Origin: Sphingomonas rosea
GTDB taxonomy: Bacteria; Pseudomonadota; Alphaproteobacteria; Sphingomonadales; Sphingomonadaceae
Direction: 5' to 3'
DNA: 64,000 bases
NCBI RefSeq assembly: GCF_039538065.1
Contig: NZ_BAABBR010000001.1
Location: 496,001 to 560,000 of the forward strand
Shown: positions 1-7,539 of the stretch, one piece after another
Layout: the number at the start of each line of letters is the position of its first letter
How positions within the stretch are numbered: position 1 is the first letter of the stretch
Position numbers and translations under genes: made by a program
Notes under the pieces: model-generated
The model's input: the letters and a program-made list of their open reading frames with translations, nothing else
The model's database searches: none
What the model was told of the DNA's origin: nothing

Positions 1-1
1 C

Positions 2-1822
2 GTTGTCGGGACCGAGACCTGGGTCACCGACGGAACCCCCGGCGGGACCCGCCTCGTCGTCAACACCAATCCGATCGGGGTCGGCTCGGATCCGAAGAAC
101 TTCTTCGTCTTCGACTATGCGCCAAACCTCTACAACAGCGTTCCCGGCGCACAGAACGGGGTCGAGGACACCTACCTCTATTTCTCGTCGGGAAGCGCCA
201 ACGGCCTTCGGGTAACCGATCCCGGGGTCACCATGACGGTGACCCTGTCGGTGACCTCGGGCACGCTGACGCTGACGAACACGAGCGGCCTGACCTTTGT
301 CGGCGGCGCCAACGGCACCGGCTCGCTGTCGGTCAGCGGATCGGGCGCCGCCATCAACGCCGCGCTCGACAGCCTCGCCTATCGCGGCAACCTCAACTTT
401 AACGGCACCGACACGCTGACGATCACCAGCCAGTATGCGGCGAAGTCCGACACCGACACGGTCACCATCACCCTGGCGCCCGACGGCAGGATCACCGGCA
501 GCAGCGGCAACGACACGATCACCGGGACGGACGGAAGTGACTTCTTCGACCTGACCCGGGGCGGCGACGACAATGTCGCGGGCGGGACCGGGAACGACGG
601 TTTCCTGTTCGGCGCGGCCTATACCGGTGCCGACACCGTCGACGGCGGCGACGGCGTGCTCGACCAGATCGGGCTGCAGGGCAATTATGCCGGCGGGGTG
701 ACGCTCGGCGGCCTGAGCGGGGTCGAGCTCGTCGTGCTCCTGTCGGGCAGCGACACGCGCTTCGGCGACACGGCGAACAACCTCTACGACTACACCATCA
801 CCGCGCCCGACACGGCGGTCGCGGCCGGCAAGAACCTGATCTTCCAGGCGAACGAGCTCCGGGCTGGAGAGGATTTCACCTTCAACGGCTCGGCCGAGAC
901 CGACGGCACCTTCACCCTCTACGGCGGCTTCGGCGTCGACACGCTGACCGGCGGGTCGGGTCCGGGCGGGGACGGCTTCTTCTTCGGCCAGAACCGCTTC
1001 GGCGCATCCGACACGGTGAACGGCGGCGGCAGCCTGTTCGACCAGATCGGCTTCCAGGGGAATTTCACCGGCGGCAGTTCGCTGGTGTTCGGCGCGGCGC
1101 AGATGACCAATGTCGAGTTCATCGTCCTGCTGAGCGCTTCGGACAACCGCTTCGGTGCCGCCGGCGGAGTGGCCGGCTACGACCTCACCATGAACGACGG
1201 CAACGTCGCCGCCGGTCAGAGGCTGGTCGTGTCGGCCAACACGCTGCAGGCGGGCGAAACGCTGGTTTTCGACGGCTCGGCAGAAGCCGACGGTCGCTTC
1301 CGCATCTTCTCAGGCGCAGGCGACGATCGGATCCTCGGCAGCCAGAATGGTGACGAGGTCTACGGCGGGCTTGGCAACGACACCTTCGTTTACACGTCGC
1401 TCAACCAATCGGCGGTGGACGACCGCGACAGCCTCCGCGATTTCCGTTTGGGCGACCGGATCGACTTCAGCGCGCTTGGAAGTTTCACTTTCGTTGGCAC
1501 CGACGCGGCCAGCGGCGCCCACCAAGTCCGCGCGGTCCAGACCGGCAACAATGCGCTCGTCGAACTCTACTTCGACGGCGATGCGACGGCGGACCTTGCG
1601 ATCAACGTGACGGTTGCGGACGGTCACCTTCTCGATGTTACCGACTTTGTGTTCGCGGTCAGCGGACAGGGCTCGATCATGGGCAGGGCGATCACCGCGG
1701 AAGGCTGGGAAGAACAATCGCTGCCGTCGCAGCAGACCTGGCCTGGTGGGCATCTGCCGCGCTACGAATTCAACACTTACGAGCACGACTGGCTGATCCC
1801 TCGGACGGATTACTTGATCTGA
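2..1822 (+). CDS. RTX-type calcium-binding secreted protein, 5' end outside window
   Basis: The reading frame is open from the window edge, so the N-terminus is missing; 606 residues are visible. An Ig/cadherin-like beta segment (about residues 75-155, many Thr/Ser/Val) is followed by glycine-aspartate blocks such as GSSGNDTITGTDGSD and, near the end, GGLGNDTFVY, which are haemolysin-type nonapeptides that bind calcium in proteins exported by type I secretion. Two long repeated modules (around bases 600-900 and 960-1290) share the pattern GxDTVxGGxxxxDQIGxQGNxxGG. The usual RTX ending DVTDFVF is reached at base 1654, but the frame continues for 55 more residues with no glycine repeats (from base 1655). 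That tail could be a true terminus or fusion to unrelated DNA. No type I transporter genes are in the window. The family is certain; substrate and role are unknown. Confidence 0.8.
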   Translation, partial: VVGTETWVTDGTPGGTRLVVNTNPIGVGSDPKNFFVFDYAPNLYNSVPGAQNGVEDTYLYFSSGSANGLRVTDPGVTMTVTLSVTSGTLTLTNTSGLTFVGGANGTGSLSVSGSGAAINAALDSLAYRGNLNFNGTDTLTITSQYAAKSDTDTVTITLAPDGRITGSSGNDTITGTDGSDFFDLTRGGDDNVAGGTGNDGFLFGAAYTGADTVDGGDGVLDQIGLQGNYAGGVTLGGLSGVELVVLLSGSDTRFGDTANNLYDYTITAPDTAVAAGKNLIFQANELRAGEDFTFNGSAETDGTFTLYGGFGVDTLTGGSGPGGDGFFFGQNRFGASDTVNGGGSLFDQIGFQGNFTGGSSLVFGAAQMTNVEFIVLLSASDNRFGAAGGVAGYDLTMNDGNVAAGQRLVVSANTLQAGETLVFDGSAEADGRFRIFSGAGDDRILGSQNGDEVYGGLGNDTFVYTSLNQSAVDDRDSLRDFRLGDRIDFSALGSFTFVGTDAASGAHQVRAVQTGNNALVELYFDGDATADLAINVTVADGHLLDVTDFVFAVSGQGSIMGRAITAEGWEEQSLPSQQTWPGGHLPRYEFNTYEHDWLIPRTDYLI

Positions 1823-2374
1823 TACGATGGCTTCGCGCCTCCGATGAACCGCTCTGTGTGGCGGCATTTTGGCGGCGATGACATCAAGGTCGAGCGCCTG
1901 ACTCTATCCTCCCTCATCTCGCGCAACCTCTGTCCGGCCAATCGTCCGACGCGGGCTGAGGCTAACCGCGCCCAGGTGCGGAAGTCGGGTTGTAACCCCG
2001 CCTCCTGCCAGTAGGTCAAAAATCCGAGGTCGCGGCAGAGGCCGTCGAACCCCGGCAATGCTCGCAGTTCACGGGCGCAAAGTAGGAATAATAGCTGGGT
2101 ATTTCGCCGATATTGGATCGGAAATGCGGGCGTCGTCGGCATTGCTCCACAAGGGCGTCATCTGCGTGCCGCGGCCCAGATAATAAGAATAGGCAAGCTC
2201 GAGCACCCGCGGCTCCTCACCGAGCGCAAGCAAGGCCATGAGTGCAGTCACGGCCAGGACAGGCGCACGAACCAGCATCATCTCCGCCTGCTCGATTAGG
2301 GCTTGCCTTTCCTCTTGATCAAATCTGCCGTTGCATGTCTCCGCCACGGCAGCATTTCCTGGTCCGCGCGGCAT
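1810..2374 (-). pseudogene. Frameshifted C-terminal remnant of a TPR-containing regulator-like protein
   Basis: Two overlapping minus-strand frames together look like one broken protein. The upstream frame (2374 to 2069) carries a helical stretch ending ALLALGEEPRVLELAYSYYLGRG; the downstream frame (2142 to 1810) carries RELRALPGFDGLCRDLG followed by TYWQEAGLQPDF. The ending L-x-LGL-x-YW-x-x-G-x-x-PDF is the typical C-terminus of winged-helix or adenylate-cyclase-like proteins with TPR repeats, as I know the family. The shift lies between bases 2069 and 2142. No DNA-binding or cyclase domain is present upstream, so the gene is also truncated at its 5' end. A sequencing error could mimic the shift, but the missing N-terminal part argues for real decay. 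Confidence 0.4.
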
Positions 2375-2733
2375 TCAGCGAAAGCATGGACCAGATCATG
2401 GCGCACATGACGATGATCGAGGCGGCGCTCGGATTGCGATCCGATTTAAACCAGGCCGGCAGACCCAAAAGGAAGCGCATGTCGCCGAGCGACCGATTGG
2501 CGAAGCGCGTCGAAGCGCTTCTCGGCGACCCGAAGGCTGGCAGCGACTTTGCCGACCTGTTCGAGACGCGCAGCGTATTTGTGCATGGCCGCTCGATCGA
2601 GGGACTGGTGCCAAGTAAGGATCGCACACTTGCGCGCCAGCTGGCGCGGCGCGTCACGATGGCGCTGATCGATGCAGCCATCTGGCCCGCGGGCCAGATG
2701 GCGCGCGCCGATTATCTGAACGGCCTCGCCTGA
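2335..2733 (+). pseudogene. Apea-like HEPN domain C-terminal fragment
   Basis: The frame from ATG 2335 encodes about 132 residues. The pattern SDRLAKRVEALLGD, then DLFETRSVFVHGR, then a helical end resembles the last third of Apea-like HEPN proteins; RSVFVH fits the R-x4-6-H motif used by HEPN ribonucleases. Full proteins of this family are several hundred residues long, and nothing upstream in frame supplies the rest; the 5' end runs into the remnant on the opposite strand. I infer a truncated relic, although a free-standing small HEPN protein is possible. No antitoxin partner (MNT nucleotidyltransferase) is visible nearby. Confidence 0.4.
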
Positions 2734-2847
2734 ACTCGGCAGGCCAGCGCGGCGGCCGGCTTGGACCGACGGCCGCTTGCGGGATCGACGATCACAGCGC
2801 TGAATGTCAGCAATGGGCTCTAAGCGGCCGGCTCGCTCTACCTAAAC

Positions 2848-2915
2848 GAATGTCGGCTCACCGCCTGTGCTCGCCGGAAAGCAGACGTTCCGCAAACCAC
2901 CACAAGCAGACATTC
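2848..2915. repeat. Degenerate copy of the GAATGTC palindromic repeat
   Basis: The stretch begins GAATGTCGGC and contains GGAAAGCAGACGTTCC and then AAGCAGACATTC, which are recognisable but mutated pieces of the repeat seen intact at 5619-5687. It lies in the gene-free stretch 2734-3020, which holds only this copy and the next one. Confidence 0.45.
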
Positions 2916-2943
2916 ACGAGATGGCGCCAGGTCCGCCGACCGA

Positions 2944-3008
2944 GCGTCCGGAAAGGGTCGAAGTCAGACATTCGGCGAAATGTCGTAAATGGGTGGAAAG
3001 CGGACATT
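2944..3008. repeat. GAATGTCCGC-type inverted-repeat element, left end eroded
   Basis: The core GTCAGACATTCGGCGAAATG is shared with the copy at 4608-4672, and the right half GGGTGGAAAGCGGACATT is intact. The left end reads GCGTCCGGAAAGGGTCG instead of GAATGTCCGCAATGGGTCG. GACATT/AATGTC in the middle forms a small internal hairpin. Confidence 0.75.
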
Positions 3009-3020
3009 GCGAGAGCTGCG

Positions 3021-3557
3021 TCATTCGAGATCTGTCCCGTGCTCTCTTAGCTCGTCGAGAAGCGGAACGGTTCGGATCAACTTAGCGGGAATACTGTCGA
3101 TTCCGCGAGGGCGCTCATCGGACCGGGCAAGGCCTTCGAAGACGACGATGAGGTCGCCGACTTTTGAAAATGCGCCCAAGCCGTCGCCGCGATCCTTGCA
3201 GAGGCTGCCCGCCTTCTCCCCAGCTAGCCTTTGCTGTTTGGGCGCTTCGCCCTTCAGGGAGGCGACCAATCGGATCGTCACAAATTGATCGCTGAGACCC
3301 CACCTTTCCTGTCCACCGGGGCCAACGGATGTGACCCTGCCTAAATAGACCTTGCTCGCGTTATCGAACGCAGCAGCCTCCCGATTGTAGCGTCTGACAA
3401 TCTTGTCCTCGGACATGATTGCCTCTGAGCGCTGCTCTGCGTCGGCAACCGTTTCGCCAGGCAAGCGGAACAGGAACGGGTCATACTCGCATGCCATTGC
3501 GTTCGCAGGCACGAAGAGTGACGCCGTGATCAAGAACGAAGCAACTCTCGGGCGCAT
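3021..3557 (-). CDS. Secreted hypothetical protein, NTR-like beta domain
   Basis: The gene encodes 178 residues. ATG at 3557 is preferred over the in-frame GTG at 3563 because GGAGGAGG lies 5-8 bases upstream. Residues 1-22 form a signal peptide ending PANAMA, so the mature protein starts at Cys-Glu-Tyr-Asp and is probably periplasmic or outside the cell. The pattern VYLGRVTSV, then VTIRLVASLKGEAP, then a late Cys and FSKVGDLIVVFEG resembles netrin/TIMP-like (NTR) folds found in small exported bacterial proteins; that is a pattern judgement. It lies between two palindromic repeats, with no operon partner. Function is unknown. Confidence 0.65.
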   Translation of the reverse strand: MRPRVASFLITASLFVPANAMACEYDPFLFRLPGETVADAEQRSEAIMSEDKIVRRYNREAAAFDNASKVYLGRVTSVGPGGQERWGLSDQFVTIRLVASLKGEAPKQQRLAGEKAGSLCKDRGDGLGAFSKVGDLIVVFEGLARSDERPRGIDSIPAKLIRTVPLLDELREHGTDLE

Positions 3558-3592
3558 CAACACCTCCTCCCCACCAGGCTAGTCTAACCGCC

Positions 3593-3623
3593 AATGACCA
3601 CAATGGGTGGAAGGCGGACGTTC
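3593..3623. repeat. Half copy of the palindromic repeat
   Basis: Only the right half remains (CAATGGGTGGAAGGCGGACG then TTC). It sits between the start of the secreted-protein gene and the end of the next membrane-protein gene. Confidence 0.6.
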
Positions 3624-3658
3624 AATCCAGCATTGCAATGGCCTATGGGGCACTATCT

Positions 3659-4084
3659 TCAGTGCGGCTCTTCCTTCCCTCCGAGCCCTGAAAGAAAACT
3701 GAAGAGCCCGGTGGCGAGCAAACTGCTGGCTAGCAACCAACCGATCGTCCAGGCATCCCTCCAGAGGGTGTAGGGGTTAGTGGACCAGGGTGCAGTCCCG
3801 CCGCTCAACAGCCAGACCACCGCGAAGTCGACCGCAATGGTCGTCACGACGGTCGCGACGGGCGACCACCCCGCGCGCTTTTGGAGTAACTCCGCTAAGA
3901 TGACGAAGGAGGTGAGCACTAAGGTCCAGACCAGTGCAAGAGCGACAAGCACCTGCAGGCCAAACCATCTCGAATTAAGGGTCGCGCCTTCGGGCTGCAT
4001 CAACAACAATGCAATGGCACTGAGTAACAGCAAACCGTTGGCGATGGCCGACGCCTGCAAAGCTAAGGCGGTCACTCGTCTCAC
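3659..4084 (-). CDS. Small integral membrane protein, unknown function
   Basis: The gene encodes 141 residues from a GTG start. Four hydrophobic segments are visible: about residues 8-29 (ALALQASAIANGLLLLSAIA), 43-66, 77-95 and 115-135. The C-terminus ends GGKEEPH. No motif identifies a transporter or enzyme. It is flanked on both sides by GAATGTCCGC-type repeats, like the other short genes here, and appears to be a single transcription unit on the minus strand. Confidence 0.55.
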   Translation of the reverse strand: MRRVTALALQASAIANGLLLLSAIALLLMQPEGATLNSRWFGLQVLVALALVWTLVLTSFVILAELLQKRAGWSPVATVVTTIAVDFAVVWLLSGGTAPWSTNPYTLWRDAWTIGWLLASSLLATGLFSFLSGLGGKEEPH

Positions 4085-4111
4085 TCAGGGTAGTCTGACG
4101 GTAGCCGCCTC

Positions 4112-4177
4112 TGTCCGCAATGGGTCGAACCCAGACGTTCGGACGGAATGTCGCGAATGGGTGGGAGGCGGACATTC
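4112..4177. repeat. GAATGTCCGC-type inverted-repeat element
   Basis: It runs from TGTCCGCAATGGGTCGAACC to GTGGGAGGCGGACATTC, nearly identical to the 5619-5687 copy. The last two bases contribute to the TGA stop codon of the following minus-strand gene, so the repeat has become part of a coding end. Confidence 0.8.
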
Positions 4178-4583
4178 AAGGTGACGGTATAAGGCGGGTC
4201 AAACGCTCCAGAACGTGAGCCGTCTCCCAAACAGCTAATCGCTCCAGCCTCTCGAACGCCATATCGTCGACTTCCGTTCTCATCTCGATGTTGTCGAGGC
4301 GAACCCTGTATCTAACCTCGGAACCAATGTCCGCATCACCATACCACGCGAGGTGGCGCATAGACTCGTGCGCGGGAAAGCTACCTTGTCTCTGCCAGTG
4401 CCGCCTGAAGTCGGGTTGGTTCATCACCAAACGAAATAGCGGCTGTTGCTCGGCAAGAGAGGTAGTCGACTGCGCTCTGAAGAAGCCCACGTCTCCACCT
4501 TCGCCTACTTGAGCAAGGATGTTCCCAGCAGCGCTTTCCTTGTGGCGATAAACGTCACCCATACGAAGGTCTGAGATGCGCAT
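4176..4583 (-). CDS. Hypothetical soluble protein
   Basis: From ATG 4583 the product is 135 residues (MRISDLRMGDVYRHKESAAG). A longer frame runs upstream to 4637 but would translate through the palindromic repeat, so the inner ATG is preferred. There is no signal peptide or membrane segment. The sequence is charged and mixed alpha/beta, with a helical end (DDMAFERLERLAVWETAHVL). I do not recognise a family. The stop codon lies in the edge of the repeat at 4112-4177, which fits insertion of the repeat at the gene's 3' end. Confidence 0.5.
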   Translation of the reverse strand: MRISDLRMGDVYRHKESAAGNILAQVGEGGDVGFFRAQSTTSLAEQQPLFRLVMNQPDFRRHWQRQGSFPAHESMRHLAWYGDADIGSEVRYRVRLDNIEMRTEVDDMAFERLERLAVWETAHVLERLTRLIPSP

Positions 4584-4607
4584 ACGTGCCAACTTCGCAT
4601 TGCGGCC

Positions 4608-4672
4608 GAATGTCCGCAATGGGTCGAAGTCAGACATTCGGCGAAATGTCGTAAATGGGTGGAAAGCGGACC
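4608..4672. repeat. GAATGTCCGC-type inverted-repeat element
   Basis: It starts GAATGTCCGCAATGGGTCGA and ends GGGTGGAAAGCGGAC; the final ATTC of the full element is missing. Its right end abuts the TAG stop of the next minus-strand gene at 4672. The core is the same as in the 2944-3008 copy (AGTCAGACATTCGGCGAAAT). Confidence 0.8.
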
Positions 4673-5133
4673 TACCGTTCCGAATAGGTGGGTTCGTAAT
4701 CGAGTTGCTCTATCAGCGCCGCTCTGAGGCCGACGAACCACGGCAGCCACCCAGCGATGTAGATAGGCCAGAGATATTCATACCACGGTGACGGACGCCA
4801 AAGGCTTTCCAATATACCAGCGGTAAATGCGAGCGACGCCGCACCGAACAGCACCGTGGCTACAACCGAACGAACGGGCCGATCCTTCCGCCATGACCAC
4901 AGCTGGCCGGCGGGATTGTAGCGTCGCAAGCAAAGCCAAGTGACGCCGAAGACCATCGGCGATGCGATCAGCGCGGTAAGAATGCTGCCGAACATCGGGA
5001 TGCCGATACTGTCACCATCAGGCGGCAACACACCAGACTTCAAAACTTGAGGCCAGTAGATGAAGTTCAGGACCGGAAAGCCGGTCACAAGAAAGCCGGT
5101 GAGCCACCAGAGCGGCGAAGGACGGGTTGGCAA
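4672..5133 (-). CDS. Small integral membrane protein, unknown function
   Basis: The product has 153 residues from a TTG start, chosen because AGGAG lies six bases upstream. Four hydrophobic segments can be seen, around residues 8-28 (WWLTGFLVTGFPVLNFIYW), 45-66, 88-106 and 115-135. The middle loop is basic (RKDRPVRS), suggesting it faces the cytoplasm. No family is recognised. Its stop codon touches the repeat at 4608-4672. Confidence 0.55.
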   Translation of the reverse strand: MPTRPSPLWWLTGFLVTGFPVLNFIYWPQVLKSGVLPPDGDSIGIPMFGSILTALIASPMVFGVTWLCLRRYNPAGQLWSWRKDRPVRSVVATVLFGAASLAFTAGILESLWRPSPWYEYLWPIYIAGWLPWFVGLRAALIEQLDYEPTYSER

Positions 5134-5220
5134 CCAGGTCTCCTGCGAAGTGCGGGGACCAAATGACTGAAGCGCGAGCCGCTGTCATGAGCAGGTTATG
5201 ATCATTTCCTGAGCAAGCTC

Positions 5221-5250
5221 GAATGTCGCTTTGGGTGGAAAGCAGACATT
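5221..5250. repeat. Minimal 30-bp copy of the palindromic repeat
   Basis: GAATGTCGCTTTGGGTGGAA followed by AGCAGACATT forms an imperfect hairpin (GAATGTC pairing with GACATT) and equals one half of the ~65-bp element. The last bases overlap the end of the following minus-strand gene. Confidence 0.65.
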
Positions 5251-5596
5251 AGCGGAAGGCCGCTTCGATTTCGCTCGGCGGGACGTTTTCGTCGCTCGCC
5301 CATCCAATGAGGTATTCAGCCAAGTGGCTATCCAGCGGCTCATCAGGTCGTAGCAGCGACAAAAGTGTCCTTTGCGACCCTTGCTCGCTTAAAGGTAAGG
5401 ACTCAATTCTTTGCCAAAGCGTGCCAAGGAGGCGCTCGTCCCCCGCTGCCCTGCCTTGATCAAAGGCCGCGACAACTTCCTTGCCCAACTCACCGCCGAA
5501 GTTCTGATGGCGGGCCAAGCGGCGAGCGACTTCGTGCGTCCGAGGGCGCAGGGAGCCTGACTCTATGTCACTCAGCAGCTTCGTTTCCCAGTCCAT
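5249..5596 (-). CDS. Hypothetical helical protein
   Basis: The product has 115 residues, is acidic and probably all-helical (MDWETKLLSDIESGSLRPRT at the start). There are no Cys residues, signal peptide or membrane segments. Repeated helix-turn units such as VARRLARHQ, EVVAAFDQGR and LGTLWQRIESLPL suggest a small helical bundle. I recognise no family. It is bounded by palindromic repeats on both sides (5221-5250 and 5619-5687). Confidence 0.5.
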   Translation of the reverse strand: MDWETKLLSDIESGSLRPRTHEVARRLARHQNFGGELGKEVVAAFDQGRAAGDERLLGTLWQRIESLPLSEQGSQRTLLSLLRPDEPLDSHLAEYLIGWASDENVPPSEIEAAFR

Positions 5597-5618
5597 CTGC
5601 TTAGGCTACAGCGCGGTC

Positions 5619-5687
5619 GAATGTCCGCAATGGGTCGAACCCAGACGTTCGGACGGAATGTCGCGAATGGGTGGGAAGCGGACATTC
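5619..5687. repeat. Full-length GAATGTCCGC inverted-repeat element
   Basis: This is the most complete copy: it opens GAATGTCCGC and closes with the exact complement GCGGACATTC, giving 10-bp terminal inverted repeats around a 49-bp interior that itself contains GACGTTCGGACGGAATGTC, another imperfect hairpin. No open reading frame is inside. The size and ends fit a REP/MITE-like non-autonomous element. Confidence 0.85.
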
Positions 5688-5714
5688 GTAGCCAACTCGC
5701 ACTTAGCAACACCT

Positions 5715-5739
5715 CGAACCAAACCCTCATTGGAGCGTT
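5715..5739 (+). promoter_or_regulatory. Putative EcfG (general stress sigma) promoter
   Basis: CGAAC, a 16-base spacer, then CGTT. The alphaproteobacterial EcfG consensus is GGAAC-N16/17-CGTT, so this differs by one base and has the correct spacing. It ends about 30 bases before the DUF3008 start codon, consistent with general-stress-response control. Confidence 0.5.
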
Positions 5740-5768
5740 TTGCCGCTGTTTACGTGAGGAGATCGCTC

Positions 5769-5951
5769 ATGCCAGCTAAATCAGCAGCTCAACAGAAAGC
5801 CGCCGGTGCGGCTCTTTCGGCGAAGCGGGGCGACACACCGAAGAGCAAGCTTCGAGGTGCGTCGAAGTCGATGGCCTCGTCGATGAGCGAGAACGAGCTT
5901 GAGAAGATGGCCAAGACCAGCCGCAAGGGAAAACCCGAGCACAAATCGTGA
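5769..5951 (+). CDS. DUF3008 family small protein
   Basis: Sixty residues starting MPAKSAAQQKAAGAALSAKR and ending KMAKTSRKGKPEHKS. This is the standard length and pattern of DUF3008 proteins: a lysine/alanine-rich head, the SM-S-x-x-ELEKMA block and a basic end. They are small, basic, soluble and common in proteobacteria; the function is not established. The start at 5769 is supported by GAGGAG about seven bases upstream; a longer frame from 5565 would read through the palindromic repeat and is rejected. A likely EcfG promoter lies directly upstream, suggesting expression under stress or in stationary phase. Confidence 0.85.
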   Translation: MPAKSAAQQKAAGAALSAKRGDTPKSKLRGASKSMASSMSENELEKMAKTSRKGKPEHKS

Positions 5952-5952
5952 T

Positions 5953-6243
5953 CTAGATATTCGTCCTGTCGTCACCGTTCCGATGTGGTGGTCCGGCCCC
6001 GGATCGCCGGAACGATGATTGCGCGGCTTCACGTTGGGCAAAGGCTATCGCCGCTCGGTCCTTACGGTGAGAGAGGAAGCGCAGGATCATTCCAGCAATC
6101 GATGCAGTCATGCCTGCGATCAGGACTAAAGATTTCCACAAAGGTTGGTCGCCTTGCCACGAAACTATCCCTAGTAGACAGACACTGAGCGTTGATATCA
6201 AATAGCCGAGGCCCTTCACGCGCGCACCCTCAAAACCTATCAA
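5953..6243 (-). CDS. Small two-helix membrane protein
   Basis: The product has 96 residues. Hydrophobic segments at about residues 10-28 (LGYLISTLSVCLLGIVSW) and 37-57 (SLVLIAGMTASIAGMILRFL) are followed by a basic, glutamine/serine-rich soluble tail. The start codon overlaps the stop of the upstream gene (ATGA), so the two are translationally coupled. It converges with the DUF3008 gene, one base apart. No known family recognised. Confidence 0.55.
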   Translation of the reverse strand: MIGFEGARVKGLGYLISTLSVCLLGIVSWQGDQPLWKSLVLIAGMTASIAGMILRFLSHRKDRAAIAFAQREAAQSSFRRSGAGPPHRNGDDRTNI

Positions 6244-6581
6244 ACGCGTCCGGTAGTGGGCTTGTCGTTCCCACTGAAGATTTCGGAGTCAGTTTTCCGC
6301 AGCACTTCGAGATCGTGAAAAATTTGGTGCCACTCGCGTGCGTCGGCCTCCAGGCCCAAGTCTCGAGCTGCTTGGGCGCGAGCCTGCGCGTAGAGCGCAG
6401 CGTTGTCGCCGTGTTCCAGCAGCAGAGTATTTAACTTCGTATCGACGAGGTTTGCTTTCTCGGCATATCTGAGTGCCATTTTCCAGTGTGCCGCTTCAGC
6501 TTCAGGGCATTTCGCTTTCTCGGCCATCCGGACTTCCTCGGCCGCACGAAGTCGAAAGTATGAGGTTTCGTCGTCGATCAT
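6240..6581 (-). CDS. Small helical protein, coupled to membrane protein gene
   Basis: The product has 113 residues, all helical, with repeated Ala/Glu spacing (YFRLRAAEEVRMAEKAKCPE, then AAHWKMALRYAEKANLVDT). The pattern Y-x-x-R-A-x-E-x-x-A-x-x-A, then A-x-H-x-x-x-A-x-x-Y, resembles the shorter proteins encoded at 8540-9968 and probably folds as a helical hairpin. It overlaps the downstream membrane-protein gene by four bases, so the pair is likely one operon. No enzymatic motif. Confidence 0.55.
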   Translation of the reverse strand: MIDDETSYFRLRAAEEVRMAEKAKCPEAEAAHWKMALRYAEKANLVDTKLNTLLLEHGDNAALYAQARAQAARDLGLEADAREWHQIFHDLEVLRKTDSEIFSGNDKPTTGRV

Positions 6582-6694
6582 CGCGCCCTCTGAAAAAGTT
6601 CAGCCGGCTGGCGTCCAACCCCATCAATGCATTTGGCGCATTAAACCAAGTTAAGCCTTGGAATTGAGACCTCGAGACTTATCGGAGAAAATGG

Positions 6695-7411
6695 TCAGAT
6701 CGTCTGCTTCTCGAGATAGAGATATGCAGGGTCGAACTCAGCCAAGGCACTGAGTTTCGCCAGATCATGGATCGTCACGATGTCACCGCGATGGTCGCAT
6801 AATCCGCACTCACGCAATTGCCGAAGCGTGCGGTTGGTATGCACAACAGTCGTTCCCAAGCACTCACCCAGCTCGGCCTGATTGAGCGGCAAACGGAATT
6901 GTCGGCCGTCGCTCAACCCGACGATCTGAAGCCGGGCGTTCAGTTCGCAGTACATATGCGCCATGCGAACAATCGCCCTCCGCTTCCCGAGCGACAATTC
7001 CCACTCCCGGTGGATTGCCGCATCGAGGTTCGTACCGAACCAATAGATGAGTGCCAGCCTTGGATATCGCTCGGTCATTTCCCAGAGCTTCTGATGGGGA
7101 ATGCGCGCAAAGGTGCATTGCGAAAAACTGACGATATCGTGGTCAAGACGCTTCAGCGTGAAGCTGTGCACGTCGATGGGATCACCGGCAAAATTGAGTT
7201 CGGTGATTTGGCGTGATCCGTTTTTCAGCCCTTTGTGGCGACCCGTCACACCGGAAAGCAGGATCCGGCTATAGCTCTGAGCGACCCCGGCTAGCACGAT
7301 TGTCTCATCGGCGGCGCATTCAAGCACCGCGTCGGGAAGACTGCGAATAACACGCTCTTCCTCGGCATTGATTTCGAAACGACTGGTCAGCCGTTTGAGA
7401 TGAACATCCAT
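6695..7411 (-). CDS. Crp/Fnr family transcriptional regulator
   Basis: The product has 238 residues. The N-terminal cyclic-nucleotide-binding-like beta barrel (about residues 15-140) is followed by a C-terminal winged helix with QAELGECLGTTVVHTNRTLR as its recognition segment (about 175-195). This matches the Crp/Fnr subgroup common in sphingomonads and rhizobia that lacks the Fnr iron-sulphur cysteines and has no clear cAMP-binding RxS signature. GGGAGG lies seven bases before the ATG. The gene is divergent from the DUF6766 gene, so the 128-bp spacer may hold promoters for both. The effector is unknown. Confidence 0.85.
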   Translation of the reverse strand: MDVHLKRLTSRFEINAEEERVIRSLPDAVLECAADETIVLAGVAQSYSRILLSGVTGRHKGLKNGSRQITELNFAGDPIDVHSFTLKRLDHDIVSFSQCTFARIPHQKLWEMTERYPRLALIYWFGTNLDAAIHREWELSLGKRRAIVRMAHMYCELNARLQIVGLSDGRQFRLPLNQAELGECLGTTVVHTNRTLRQLRECGLCDHRGDIVTIHDLAKLSALAEFDPAYLYLEKQTI

Positions 7412-7539
7412 TTGATCGCCTCCCCCGGCAGCGCTCTTTCACCGCGTAGGCGCGCGCCGACGGGATACCAAGCGCGTTGACCGCGAACCCGGGGAAGCTC
7501 AAGTGCCGACATCGCCAGTTGGCGACATGGGAGCACATC

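Noticed and set aside
2848..5687. Possible CRISPR array from the repeated GAATGTCCGC elements
   Set aside because: Copies are separated by whole genes, vary in length and are inverted repeats themselves; there are no regular spacers and no cas genes.
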